A stretch of DNA of 64,000 nucleotides. Origin: SZUA-430 sp040080835. Its GTDB lineage: Bacteria; Pseudomonadota; Alphaproteobacteria; Micropepsales; Micropepsaceae. How positions within the stretch are numbered: position 1 is the first letter of the stretch; each line of letters begins with the position of its first letter. The translations under genes were made by a program, and so were the position numbers. Below, in pieces: positions 23,874 to 32,757 of this stretch. The notes beneath the pieces are model-generated. The model made no database searches. It was not told where the DNA came from and saw only the letters and a list, made by a program, of their open reading frames with translations. The stretch lies in the NCBI GenBank assembly GCA_040080835.1, contig JBEBHP010000001.1:248001-312000 (forward strand), given 5' to 3'.

Positions 23874-24722
23874 TCAGATCTGGTAGTCGCCCACGTATTC
23901 TTCGATGAGCTGGTTCATTTCATGCGCAGGCTTTTCGCAACCGGCGCAACCGATCACCCTGGCGGGCACACCTGCAACCGTGCAGCGCTCGGGAACGGCA
24001 GACAGAACCACGCTGCCTGCGCCCACACGGCTATACGAGCCAACTTCAATGTTGCCCAGAATGGTAGCGTTCGCACCGATCATGACACCTCGGCGCACCT
24101 TTGGATGGCGATCGCCCTGTTCTTTTCCGGTGCCGCCCAGCGTCACGCCATGCAGCATCGAAACATCATCCTCGATGACTGCAGTTTCTCCGATCACAAC
24201 GCCTGTGCCATGATCGATCATGACGCCGCGTCCGATCTTTGCCGCCGGATGCGCATCAACACCGAACACTTCCGATATCCTGCTCTGGAAATGAAGCGCC
24301 ATCGCCCGGCGGCCCTTGGTCCAGAGCCAATGGGTGATGCGGTAGCTTTGCAGCGCATGGAAGCCCTTGAAGAACAGGAAGGGCTCAACAAAAGTATTTA
24401 CTGCCGGGTCACGCTCATAAATTGCTGACAGGTCAGCGCGAACGTCATCCCCGAGGTGAGGCGCATCCGCAAATGCCTGATCGAAGGCATGACGAACCTG
24501 CATCGCGCCAACATCGTCATTACCCAGCTTCTGCGCCAAGTGATAGGCCAAGGCTTCTTCCAGGCGCTCCTGGGTCAGTATCGTTGCATGAACGAAACTG
24601 GCGAGAGCGGGCTCCGCCGCGGCCATGCGCACAGCCTCTTCTCGCAGATCCGACCATACGGGATCGCACGTCGCAAACTTTTCAGCGATGACAGGCATTG
24701 AGCGCTTTTCCATGGAAGACAT
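23874..24722 (-). CDS. cysE: Serine O-acetyltransferase
   Basis: First step of cysteine synthesis: acetyl-CoA plus serine to O-acetylserine. The helical N-terminal domain (about residues 15-150: DPVWSDLREEAVRMAAAEPA, LVHHLAQKLGND-like text) is followed by a left-handed hexapeptide domain with DIHPAAKIG-like AHPAAKIGRGVMIDHGTGVV, DDVSMLHGVTLGGTGKEQGD and RHPKVRRGVMIGANATILGN. The catalytic DHGTG is present. 282 residues is normal for this type. The C-terminus is polar with a NQLIEEYVGDYQI end. Confidence 0.95.
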   Translation of the reverse strand: MSSMEKRSMPVIAEKFATCDPVWSDLREEAVRMAAAEPALASFVHATILTQERLEEALAYHLAQKLGNDDVGAMQVRHAFDQAFADAPHLGDDVRADLSAIYERDPAVNTFVEPFLFFKGFHALQSYRITHWLWTKGRRAMALHFQSRISEVFGVDAHPAAKIGRGVMIDHGTGVVIGETAVIEDDVSMLHGVTLGGTGKEQGDRHPKVRRGVMIGANATILGNIEVGSYSRVGAGSVVLSAVPERCTVAGVPARVIGCAGCEKPAHEMNQLIEEYVGDYQI

Positions 24723-24797
24723 GTTAGCACAAATGGGATGTAACAGTTAGTGAATCAAGCAGTCTTGGTTCCTGATTAACCGCGAGAATCTGCGTTC

Positions 24798-25397
24798 ATG
24801 AGCCCTCCCACACTTAACGATACAACGTCCGGCACGCTGAACCTGCTGAAGTCCAGACGCTCGGGCTCAGCCAAGGCCATGGTCGGACCCGGACCGACTG
24901 ACAGTCAAATTCAGGAACTGCTTGTGTGCGCAACCAGGGTCCCGGATCACGGCAAGCTCGCACCATGGCGATTCATCGTGTTCACCGGCGACGCAAGGGC
25001 AGAATTTGGAGAGATCCTGGTCGGCGCCCTGCACAACACTGAATCGAGACCGTCAGAAGAACGCATCGCCCAAGAGCGTGGTCGCTTTCTCCGCGCGCCG
25101 GTCGTCATCGCAGTCATCAGCCGTGCGAAAGCCGGGCTTCCAATACCGGAGTGGGAGCAGATCCTCTCAGCAGGCGCCTGCTGTCAAACACTCTGCATTG
25201 CAGCTCACGCGATGGGCTTTGTCGCCGGCTGGATCACGGAATGGTACGCCTATGACCCGACGGTCCGTGCAAAACTTGCACTCTCAGCGGAGGAACGCAT
25301 CGCCGGCTTCGTTCATTTGGGTAAGCCAAAGGAACCATTGGTCGACAGGCCGAGGCCAAGCCTGGAAAGTGTCGTCACCTACTTTGGATCAAACTAG
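24798..25397 (+). CDS. Nitroreductase family protein (YdjA-like)
   Basis: FMN-dependent oxidoreductase of the nitroreductase superfamily, 199 residues. The N-terminal substrate and FMN region is LLKSRRSGSAKAMVGPGPTD, followed by CATRVPDHGKLAPWRFIVFT, and later SAGACCQTLCIAAHAMGFVA and ERIAGFVHLGKPKEPLVDRP; the ...RSG...P-D-H-x-x-x-x-P-W-R-F pattern is characteristic of the YdjA subgroup. Divergent from cysE. Overlaps the convergent histidine phosphatase gene by nine bases. Confidence 0.88.
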   Translation: MSPPTLNDTTSGTLNLLKSRRSGSAKAMVGPGPTDSQIQELLVCATRVPDHGKLAPWRFIVFTGDARAEFGEILVGALHNTESRPSEERIAQERGRFLRAPVVIAVISRAKAGLPIPEWEQILSAGACCQTLCIAAHAMGFVAGWITEWYAYDPTVRAKLALSAEERIAGFVHLGKPKEPLVDRPRPSLESVVTYFGSN

Positions 25398-26042
25398 CTT
25401 GCGTTCGTAAACGACCGCATTCCAGAACTTCGCACGGTGCCTGCCACCCAACCGTCTCCAGCCATGCTTTCGCAAGGCCCGGCCGACCATGGCGTTGAAA
25501 TAGCCATGCGCAACCAGCACCGCAATGCCATCCTCCCGCGCGACGTCAGTGAGCATGTCGACGGCGCGATCCGCGCGGTCCTTTGCGTCACCGAAATCTT
25601 CAATGCCCCCGTGATGGCCGACATGCCAAGCGAGCCTGGCGACGATCGCCCACGCGGCAGGTTTCATCCGGACGAGCGGCAGCCGCGGCGATTTCAGTTG
25701 GGCTTCCATGAACAGTGGACTGAGCTTGACGTCTGCGTGAGGAGCGACTGCCCTGGCACTTTCGCGTGCCCTGGGCCGATCAGACGAAAAGACCCGGCGC
25801 GTCTGGCGCACAAGATCCATGAGCCACTTTGGCGGCTGGTTTTCAGGATCGAGACCCGCCTTCTCGTATTTTTCTATGAAGTCCTGAAATTTCTTGTGCG
25901 AAAGCCATGGGCTTTTGCCCACATCGGGCTTGCCGTGGCGGATCAGAACAACTCTGATGGGGTTCTCGTCCGGACGCAGCCGGCGCCTGCGCACCTTAAG
26001 CTCCTTCACACCCGTAGTTTCCATGACTTCAAAGCTCATCAC
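25389..26042 (-). CDS. Histidine phosphatase family protein
   Basis: Phosphoglycerate mutase-like phosphatase, about 211-217 residues. The catalytic RHG motif is in RVVLIRHGKPDVG, with SSDRPRARESARAV as the second conserved block and LVAHGYFNAMVG as the second catalytic histidine region. Starts at 26042, 26039 and 26024 are all possible; with the last one, its ATG and the ATG of the divergent enoyl-CoA hydratase overlap in the bases CATG (26022-26025). Substrate unknown. Confidence 0.85.
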   Translation of the reverse strand: MMSFEVMETTGVKELKVRRRRLRPDENPIRVVLIRHGKPDVGKSPWLSHKKFQDFIEKYEKAGLDPENQPPKWLMDLVRQTRRVFSSDRPRARESARAVAPHADVKLSPLFMEAQLKSPRLPLVRMKPAAWAIVARLAWHVGHHGGIEDFGDAKDRADRAVDMLTDVAREDGIAVLVAHGYFNAMVGRALRKHGWRRLGGRHRAKFWNAVVYERKLV

Positions 26043-26805
26043 TGACCGACGCGGCCCTCTAGCTTATCTCGTACTCAACGCACCACAAAGGCGCAATGCC
26101 ATTAGCCTGGATATGTGGCAGGCAATTCCGGACATCGTGAACCAGCTTGACCGGGACCCCGACATACGCTGCTTGATTGTCACCGGAGCAGGTACCGAGG
26201 CCTTCGCTTCTGGAGCAGATATATCGGAGTTCGGAACCAATCGCGCAACCGAGGAAACGGCGAAAACTTACGACGACGCAACCCGGGCGGCAGTTTCAGC
26301 GATCATTGAGTGCTCAAAACCAGTGGTGGCCGCCATTCGTGGCGTGTGCTTTGGCGGTGGTGTGGCACTCGCAGTGGCGTGCGATTTGCGGGTGGCCGCA
26401 TCTGATGCCCGTTTCTGCATTCCGGCTGCCCGGCTGGGAGTAGCCTATGGACCCGGTGGCACATCCACGCTTGTCGGACAAATTGGTGCAGCACTGGCTG
26501 CTGAAATGCTTATCACGGCAAAGGTGTACTCGGCCCACGAAGCGCTGATGCGCGGTCTCGTTCACCAGGTCGCGCCAGTATCAGATTTTGATACAGTCAT
26601 TGTCGGCTATACGTCAGCGATCGCCGCAAACGCACCCTTGTCGATGGCTGCAACGAAGCGTGCCGTCCGCTATGCATTGACTGCAAGCAACGACGACAGA
26701 GTGACAGCGGAACGAACCGCCGCAGTTTGCGCTTCGAGTGACGACTACCGCGAAGGCCGACTGGCGTTTCTCGAAAAGCGAAAGCCGCAGTTCAGCGGTC
26801 ATTGA
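26023..26805 (+). CDS. Enoyl-CoA hydratase/isomerase family protein
   Basis: Crotonase-fold enzyme, about 260 residues. It has the N-terminal LVLNAPQRRNAISLDMWQ, the oxyanion holes in EAFASGADISEFG and RGVCFGGGVALAVACDLRVA, FCIPAARLGVAYGPGGTSTL, and the closing LAFLEKRKPQF. The ATG at 26023 gives the expected length; earlier codons in the frame lie inside the divergent phosphatase gene. It is followed after 44 bases by an SDR gene, and the two may act in one acyl-CoA pathway. The specific substrate is not evident. Confidence 0.9.
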   Translation: MTSKLITDRRGPLAYLVLNAPQRRNAISLDMWQAIPDIVNQLDRDPDIRCLIVTGAGTEAFASGADISEFGTNRATEETAKTYDDATRAAVSAIIECSKPVVAAIRGVCFGGGVALAVACDLRVAASDARFCIPAARLGVAYGPGGTSTLVGQIGAALAAEMLITAKVYSAHEALMRGLVHQVAPVSDFDTVIVGYTSAIAANAPLSMAATKRAVRYALTASNDDRVTAERTAAVCASSDDYREGRLAFLEKRKPQFSGH

Positions 26806-26849
26806 TTCATGCATCTGTTTTGCACCCTCAATTCCAACGGAACACCAAC

Positions 26850-27638
26850 ATGCAGCTCAAAGATCAGGTCGCCATCGTCACGGGTTCAGCCACCGGTATT
26901 GGCTCAGCCGTCGCAACAAAGCTTGCCGGCATGGGTGCAAGGGTCGTCGTGAACTGCACCAAAAGCCTGAAGGACGCAGAAGAAACAATTGCGAGTATCA
27001 AGGCTGCAGGTGCTGACGCAATACTTGGTCAGGGCGACGTGTCAAATGACGCGGACTGCCGTCAAATTGCGAAACTCGCAACTGATCAATGGGGACGGAT
27101 CGACATCCTGGTCAACAACGCCGGAACGACCAAGTTTGCAGACCACGCAGACCTCGACGCACTCAACGGCGATGATTTCATCAACATCTACAAGGTCAAC
27201 GTTGTTGGTGCCTACCAGATGATCCGGGCCTGCGCCCCAGGCCTGAAGGCGTCCGGCTTTGGTCGCGTCGTGAACGTTTCGTCAATCGCAGGCGTGCTCG
27301 GCGTAGGCTCGTCAGTCGCTTACGCGGCTTCAAAAGGTGCCCTGAACACCATGACAAAGTCCCTCGCACGCTCGCTCGCACCCGAGATCAGGGTGAACGC
27401 CGTTTGCCCAGGCTTTGTCGGAACACGCTGGTTCAGCGAGCGGTTCGGTCCCGAGACCTACGCCCGCATTGTGGATCACAACGTCAACTCGGTGCCGCTC
27501 CACCGTGCCGGCACGCCCGAGGACATTGCCGAAGTCGTAGCCTTCTTCTGCGGCGAAGGCGCCAGACACATAACCGGCGAAACAATGCTCACTGACGCGG
27601 GCCACCACCTCACGCTGGCAGGCGTCGTGCGCCGATAG
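26850..27638 (+). CDS. SDR family NAD(P)-dependent oxidoreductase
   Basis: Classical short-chain dehydrogenase/reductase, about 262 residues from the ATG at 26850. The cofactor loop is VTGSATGIGSAVATKL, then NNAG, the catalytic Ser in VNVSSIAGVLGVGSSV, Tyr and Lys in AYAASKGALN, and VNAVCPGFVGTRWF. The likely partner is the upstream enoyl-CoA hydratase on the same strand. FabG-like and dehydrogenase roles cannot be told apart. Confidence 0.92.
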   Translation: MQLKDQVAIVTGSATGIGSAVATKLAGMGARVVVNCTKSLKDAEETIASIKAAGADAILGQGDVSNDADCRQIAKLATDQWGRIDILVNNAGTTKFADHADLDALNGDDFINIYKVNVVGAYQMIRACAPGLKASGFGRVVNVSSIAGVLGVGSSVAYAASKGALNTMTKSLARSLAPEIRVNAVCPGFVGTRWFSERFGPETYARIVDHNVNSVPLHRAGTPEDIAEVVAFFCGEGARHITGETMLTDAGHHLTLAGVVRR

Positions 27639-27864
27639 GCATCCGTCGCCTGAAGCACAGCCAAAAGGCGAAAAATCGCCAAAATCAGACCCTAAAATGC
27701 CTTTAATGATCCGGCTGTTGCGCTAGCGACACGGAAATTTGAGGTCGGACCGTTGTCAAAGCGCTGACGGTCAGACAATTTGAAAGCGAGCCGTACACAA
27801 ATAGCTTTGGGGAAGAGCTTTTTGCGGCATCGGGGGCATTTCAAGTTTAGAGAGTGGGGTTGTT

Positions 27865-28602
27865 ATGAAAGCAAGATTGTTGGCAATGAGCGTTTTGGGT
27901 GCCGCATCACTGATCGGTTCCGCGCTTCCTGCAATGGCAGATGGCGCAGATGCCGCCAAGAGCCATTGGTCGGGTTCGGTTTCTTTGACGTCTGACTACC
28001 GCTTTCGCGGTGTGAGCCAGACCGACCGAAACGCCGCTCTCCAGGGCGGGCTTCAGTACACGGGTTCAAGCGGACTCTACGTCGGCGCATGGGCGTCCAA
28101 CGTGGACTTTCCTGGCGCTTCGTCGGAAGTTGACGTGTATGCCGGCTACGACTACGGGCTCGACGAGAACACGACCATCGGCGCCCAGCTGATTGCTTAC
28201 ATGTACCCGAACAGCGACGATTCTGAACTCAACTACTACGAAGTCATCGCGAAGGCCTCGCACCAGATGGGTTCGATCGGCTTGTCTCTGGAAGTTGACT
28301 ACGCGCCTGACCTCGATGGCCAGAATGCCCTCGCGATCTCGGGTGGCGTGGAAGCCCAGGTTATCGATTCCGTGTACCTGTTTAACGACGGCATTTCGGC
28401 ATCTGGTCACTTTGGTCACCAGTCCTTCGACGAAACCGGCGGCGACTACAACTTCTATGACGTCGGCCTGACGGCATCGGCTGGTGTGTTTGCGCTTGAT
28501 GTTCGCTACGTGGGCACTGACCTGAACGAGGCCGACTGCGGTGCAACCGATCGCTGCGAAGGCGGCGTGGTTGTAACGGGCTCGCTTTCGTTCGGAGACT
28601 AA
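27865..28602 (+). CDS. TorF family putative porin, copy 1
   Basis: Outer-membrane beta-barrel protein of the TorF type, 245 residues. It starts with a signal peptide cleaved near ALPAMA-DGADA (about residue 25) and has the family text VSLTSDYRFRGVSQTDRNAA, followed by alternating aromatic strands and a C-terminal strand GVVVTGSLSFGD. A second homologue lies 300 bases downstream, with a terminator between them, so they are probably transcribed separately. The transported solute is unknown. Confidence 0.88.
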   Translation: MKARLLAMSVLGAASLIGSALPAMADGADAAKSHWSGSVSLTSDYRFRGVSQTDRNAALQGGLQYTGSSGLYVGAWASNVDFPGASSEVDVYAGYDYGLDENTTIGAQLIAYMYPNSDDSELNYYEVIAKASHQMGSIGLSLEVDYAPDLDGQNALAISGGVEAQVIDSVYLFNDGISASGHFGHQSFDETGGDYNFYDVGLTASAGVFALDVRYVGTDLNEADCGATDRCEGGVVVTGSLSFGD

Positions 28603-28630
28603 TACAAAACTATCCGAACCGAATTACAGA

Positions 28631-28660
28631 AACCCTCGTGCCACAGCACGGGGGTTTTTC
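28631..28660 (+). terminator. Rho-independent terminator after TorF copy 1
   Basis: CCCTCGTG (28633-28640) pairs with CACGGGGG (28647-28654), with one wobble pair, and is followed by TTTTTCGTTTTTT. It lies 28 bases after the porin stop codon. Confidence 0.88.
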
Positions 28661-28908
28661 GTTTTTTCCGCTTTGCACAAATTTGATCGCAGGCACCATG
28701 ACAGGATCGGTACTGATTCGAGAGTCATCTGTGTCGAGCAAGTCGCACGACTGAGGTTGACCGGGCTCCGTTAAGAGCTTGTCAACCAACGAAGTGCACA
28801 CACTGACAGGCAGAATTCAGTCGAACCGTTTCTGTGGCTCAAGCTGCGTTTCGACAAGTACAACAAGTTGGCAAAGCAATACGACATAACAGTTACGAGA
28901 GGTTCGGC

Positions 28909-29673
28909 ATGCAAGTTAGCAAATTCAAATTGGGACTTCTGGGCGTCATCGCGATGTCCACTTTGGCCCCGATTGCCCAGGCAGAAGATTCTCCCTGGGG
29001 TCCAATCACCGGCGGAGTCAATCTGACATCGGACTATCGATTCCGTGGCGTAAGCCAGTCGGACCGCGACGCAGCGATTCAGGGTTGGCTGCAGTATGAC
29101 CACGCTTCTGGCTTCTTTGCCAATCTCTGGGCTTCAAGCATCGACTTCAATGATTCGACCTCGTACGACTCGTCGATCGAAGTCGACCTGACCGGCGGCT
29201 ACAACTTCAAAATCGGCAGCGACACGAGCGCCAACGTCCGAGTCATCTACTACTGGTACGCCGATGCGGACACGCCAAGCGGCTCACCCGAGTATGACTA
29301 TTGGGAATTCGCTGGTGGTCTTGAACACACTTTTGGCTCAGTGACCGTGACAGGCGATCTGGCATACAGCCCGGACTACTTCGGCGAAACCGGAGATGCA
29401 TGGGCTGTTACTGGCGGTGCGTCGATCCCTGTGATGGATACCTTTGCCTTCTTCACCGGCGGACTGGAAGCGTCGGCGCATGTCGGACACCAGTGGATCG
29501 ATCAGAGTACGGACTACCTGTATTATGACTTCGGCGCGACCGCGAAATGGGAACAATTCTCATTTGATTTTCGCTGGGTCGACACGGACATGAACACGGC
29601 TGAATGCGCGGGCAATCCGCACATTTGCGATGGTGGTGTCGTTCTGTCGCTTTCAGCAGATCTTCCGGGCTAA
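28909..29673 (+). CDS. TorF family putative porin, copy 2
   Basis: About 254 residues from the ATG at 28909, which opens a good signal peptide (KFKLGLLGVIAMSTLAPIAQA, then EDSPW). The family segment VNLTSDYRFRGVSQSDRDAA nearly repeats that of copy 1 (VSLTSDYRFRGVSQTDRNAA), and the C-termini (GGVVLSLSADLPG versus GGVVVTGSLSFGD) also correspond. The middle parts differ more, so the pair is an older duplication. It ends before a strong terminator at 29778-29808. Confidence 0.87.
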   Translation: MQVSKFKLGLLGVIAMSTLAPIAQAEDSPWGPITGGVNLTSDYRFRGVSQSDRDAAIQGWLQYDHASGFFANLWASSIDFNDSTSYDSSIEVDLTGGYNFKIGSDTSANVRVIYYWYADADTPSGSPEYDYWEFAGGLEHTFGSVTVTGDLAYSPDYFGETGDAWAVTGGASIPVMDTFAFFTGGLEASAHVGHQWIDQSTDYLYYDFGATAKWEQFSFDFRWVDTDMNTAECAGNPHICDGGVVLSLSADLPG

Positions 29674-29777
29674 GGATCAAAACGACTTGGCGAGAACGGT
29701 TTAAGGGGAAATCTCGATTTCAAGCCGAACGGGCGGCAGATTTCTCCAACGGCCCACCAGGGCAAACATGTACTAAG

Positions 29778-29810
29778 AAGGGGCGGTCCGACCGCCCCTT
29801 TTCTATTTGC
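29778..29810 (+). terminator. Rho-independent terminator after TorF copy 2
   Basis: A perfect ten-base stem (AAGGGGCGGT / ACCGCCCCTT) with a CCG loop is followed by TTCTATTTG. The stem ends 22 bases before the next gene's ATG at 29822, so the methyltransferase gene may depend partly on read-through or on its own promoter. Confidence 0.9.
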
Positions 29811-29821
29811 AGATTTTGGAT

Positions 29822-30607
29822 ATGAGCCACTGGCAGAAATACCATGCGCGCTGGTCGCAGATTCACCCACCGCTGCGCCCCAATGAAGAAGTAATCGAAC
29901 GGCTTCAGGCCATTGTCGAACCATCTGCTCGCGCCGTGCTGCTGCTTGGCGTGACGCCCGAACTGGCGGACGCCTTCGGACACGTAACTGCTGTCGACAA
30001 GAACCCTGCGATGATCAGGAACGTCTGGCCCGGTGACACGCCAACCAAACGCGCAACCGAAGGTGACTGGCTTGACCTTGCCAGCGAACAGCGCAGGTTT
30101 GCCGCAGTCGTAGGCGATGGAAGCCTGAACAACGTCGCCTGGCCGGACGAAATATCAAAACTCCTGCACATATCGATGGACCTTCTCGAACCAGGGGGTG
30201 TCTTTGCTTGCAGGCTGTTCGAACGACCAGCCGCCGCAATTTCGATTGCACAACTGCAAAACACTGTGACGGCAAAAGCCGTGACGAATTTTCACGCGTT
30301 CAAATGGCAAATAGCCATGCACCTGGCGGCACGTCGTGGGGCCAATGTTCCCGTCATTGACATCCTTCAGTCATTCAACAGCCTCTGTCCGGACCGCGAG
30401 CAGCTGTCTGGCGTAACCGGCTGGTCTCACCAGTCGATTGACACCATCGATGTCTATGCAGGATCAAACATCGTCTACTCGTTTCCCGACCGCGCCGAGT
30501 TTGAGCAGACAGTTCCAGGTTCGGCGCTCGACGTTACCTTTCACAATTGTGGCAACTACGATCTGGCCGAATGCTGCCCGATACTTTCATTCCGAAAGCC
30601 GGGTTAG
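29822..30607 (+). CDS. SAM-dependent methyltransferase-like protein
   Basis: About 261 residues. The fold is that of class I methyltransferases: motif I region AVLLLGVTPELADAF (the usual glycine-rich GxGxG is reduced to a single Gly-Val-Thr-Pro-Glu), motif II VTAVDKNPAMIRNVW, FAAVVGDGSLNNVAWPDEI, then DLLEPGGVFACRLFERP. It directly precedes the adenylate-forming ligase gene, whose ATG begins five bases after this stop codon, so the two are co-translated. The unusual motif I leaves open whether it methylates. Confidence 0.75.
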   Translation: MSHWQKYHARWSQIHPPLRPNEEVIERLQAIVEPSARAVLLLGVTPELADAFGHVTAVDKNPAMIRNVWPGDTPTKRATEGDWLDLASEQRRFAAVVGDGSLNNVAWPDEISKLLHISMDLLEPGGVFACRLFERPAAAISIAQLQNTVTAKAVTNFHAFKWQIAMHLAARRGANVPVIDILQSFNSLCPDREQLSGVTGWSHQSIDTIDVYAGSNIVYSFPDRAEFEQTVPGSALDVTFHNCGNYDLAECCPILSFRKPG

Positions 30608-30612
30608 TCCGA

Positions 30613-31935
30613 ATGCCAGCCCGGCCGCCAGGTGAAACATCGACAGCCTCGGCAAACCTCGCAAGGCTTGTCACAAGCCTTTCCCATTCCGAAAGAGCAC
30701 CGGCGACCGAGATCCGAAAGCTTCAGGATCAACTCTTCAGCGCCTTGTCGGCACATCATTTCGAATTTTCACCATCCTACCGGGAGCGGCTGCTGCGGGC
30801 CAACATCCGGGATGGCAACCTGAAAAGCCTGCGGGCCGTATCACCGATCCGGAGAAGAGACATACAGGACGCTGGTGAAGGCTTTGCCGCACGTCATGTC
30901 CCTGAAAGTCATTTGCCCGTTGGAAGGGTCAAGACATCCGGTTCGACGGGCGAGCCTGTCGGGTTGCCGAAGACGGCACGGAACAGCATGTTCTGGTCCG
31001 CATTCACAATCCGGGATCATGCCTGGAACCACCGCAACTTTCTGGGCCGCCTGAGCGCAATCCGCGCAAACCTGTCCAGCTATGTCGAATGGAACACATG
31101 GGGCCTTCCAGTCAGCCCGCTCTTCAAGACTGGACCTGCCCAGGGCATTCCAATCACGACACCTGTCGAAAGGCAGGCTGAGCTCATCGACACCTTCAGA
31201 CCGGACATCCTGCTTGTGTACCCAAGCAACCTCGGCGCACTCCTCGATACCTGGAGCAACGGCGGACCAGCGCACGCGCCACACCTGAAACATCTGAAGA
31301 CAATCGGAGAAACCGTCAGTCCCGAATTGCGAACGAGAACCAGGGAAATTCTGGGCCTGGAAATCGAAGACAACTACTCATCTCAGGAAGCTGGCCCCAT
31401 TGCGATTCAATGTCCTGAAGGCGGCCTGTATCACATCATGAGCGAAGCACTCATTGTCGAGATTCTTGATGAGAACGACACCCCATGCAGCACGGGTACA
31501 AGCGGACGTGTCATCATTACGGATCTTCACAATTACGCTGCACCGCTAGTCCGGTATGACATCGGCGATATAGCCGAGGTTGGCCCGTCCTGCACGTGTG
31601 GCAGGACGCTGCCCACGTTGAAACGGATTCTGGGTCGCGAACGCAATCTCGTCAGGCATCGCAACGGCGACCGCCACTGGCCACTCGTCGGGTTCCACAG
31701 GTTTGCGGATGTCGCTCCGGTTCAGCAGTACCAGTTCATCCAGCACAGCCTGGACGAAATCGAATTCAGGGTCGTGGTCCGCGAACCGCTGACGCCAATC
31801 CAGCAGGATCAGTTGATTGCCATCTGCTCATCTGCGCTCGGAAGTGACTTCCAGTTCCGCATTACGCGTTTTTGCGACTGGCTGCCCAAGGGCACGAACG
31901 GCAAGTTCGAAGAATTCGTTTGCAGGATCAGTTAG
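30613..31935 (+). CDS. Adenylate-forming ligase (PaaK / coenzyme F synthetase-like)
   Basis: About 440 residues from the ATG at 30613. The AMP-binding loop is VKTSGSTGEPVGLPKT, followed by DILLVYPSNLGALL, KTIGETVSPELRTRTREILG, EDNYSSQEAGPIAIQC, VITDLHNYAAPLVRYDIGDI and SCTCGRTLP (a Cys-x-Cys-Gly-Arg pattern as in phenylacetate-CoA ligases), with LPKGTNGKFEEF at the C-terminus. The likely reaction is acyl adenylation and thioester formation; the acid is unknown. It is coupled to the methyltransferase-like gene. Its stop shares TTAG with the convergent hydrolase. Confidence 0.8.
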   Translation: MPARPPGETSTASANLARLVTSLSHSERAPATEIRKLQDQLFSALSAHHFEFSPSYRERLLRANIRDGNLKSLRAVSPIRRRDIQDAGEGFAARHVPESHLPVGRVKTSGSTGEPVGLPKTARNSMFWSAFTIRDHAWNHRNFLGRLSAIRANLSSYVEWNTWGLPVSPLFKTGPAQGIPITTPVERQAELIDTFRPDILLVYPSNLGALLDTWSNGGPAHAPHLKHLKTIGETVSPELRTRTREILGLEIEDNYSSQEAGPIAIQCPEGGLYHIMSEALIVEILDENDTPCSTGTSGRVIITDLHNYAAPLVRYDIGDIAEVGPSCTCGRTLPTLKRILGRERNLVRHRNGDRHWPLVGFHRFADVAPVQQYQFIQHSLDEIEFRVVVREPLTPIQQDQLIAICSSALGSDFQFRITRFCDWLPKGTNGKFEEFVCRIS

Positions 31936-32687
31936 TCGGCTGCAAGGAATTCAAGCACTGCAGCCTTGTATGCTTTGTCACCCACCGTGGTCATGTGGTC
32001 GCGGTTCGGAACGGATACGAGCCTCACATCGGGAAATGCTGAGCCAAATGCGCCCGCGGGTCCGGTAATATTGTCCTTTTCTCCCAAGACCAAAAGCACC
32101 GGTGTCTTCACGCCCGACAGCTCGTTCGCCGAAAAAGAGTGACGAGGTCTGGTCATGCACTGCGCCAGTGCTTCCAGGTCATTTCTTCCCTGCTCGGCAA
32201 ACAGGCGAAACACCCGGGGCACGGTTTCTGCAACGGCACTGGCATCCGGTGCTCTCAGCCCTGCCGCTATCGCACCGGCTTCCAGAACCCCGCGGCCATA
32301 GTAGTTCTCGCCTACACCCGCGATCACGGCACGACGCACGCGCGATGATGCATCATGGAGCAGTCTCGTGGCAATAAAGCCCCCCATCGAGTATCCCATC
32401 ACATCGGCGCGTTCATGGCCCAGATGATCCAGCAATCTGATGACGTCGAGCGCGAGTTCGCCTTCGTCATAGGCCAACCGGTCATGAGGTTTGGAACTTT
32501 CCCCGTGACCACGGACATCAAGCGCAATCACTTGCCGGGTCGCCTCTGTCAGCGCGCCATACCATCCGGGCGTCCGCCAGTTCATCGATTTGCTGGACGC
32601 AAAGCCGTGCACCAGTACGATCGGTGCACCGGTTCCGACGACGTCGTATGAAAGGCGGATGGCTGGCGAGACATCGAGAAAAGGCAT
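31932..32687 (-). CDS. Alpha/beta hydrolase, paralogue 1
   Basis: 251 residues from the ATG at 32687. It has the oxyanion text IVLVHGFASSKSMNWRTPGW, the sequence IALDVRGHGESSKPHDRLAY, the nucleophile elbow GYSMGGFIAT, and the catalytic histidine in VSVPNRDHMTTVG. No signal peptide. It closely resembles the hydrolase at 34011-34781 (GHGESSKPHD versus GHGQSSRLHD), and the pair flanks an M20 amidohydrolase gene. The substrate is unknown; esters or lactones are plausible. Confidence 0.87.
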   Translation of the reverse strand: MPFLDVSPAIRLSYDVVGTGAPIVLVHGFASSKSMNWRTPGWYGALTEATRQVIALDVRGHGESSKPHDRLAYDEGELALDVIRLLDHLGHERADVMGYSMGGFIATRLLHDASSRVRRAVIAGVGENYYGRGVLEAGAIAAGLRAPDASAVAETVPRVFRLFAEQGRNDLEALAQCMTRPRHSFSANELSGVKTPVLLVLGEKDNITGPAGAFGSAFPDVRLVSVPNRDHMTTVGDKAYKAAVLEFLAAD

Positions 32688-32757
32688 ATTTCCTCTTGTG
32701 TTCCTGATCATTGCGGGCAAGGCTGACCATACGGCTCACCATGGCCAGGAGCAACAA

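Noticed and set aside
27663..27676. Hairpin GGCGA...TCGCC after the SDR gene as a terminator
   Set aside because: Stem too short and no T tract after it.
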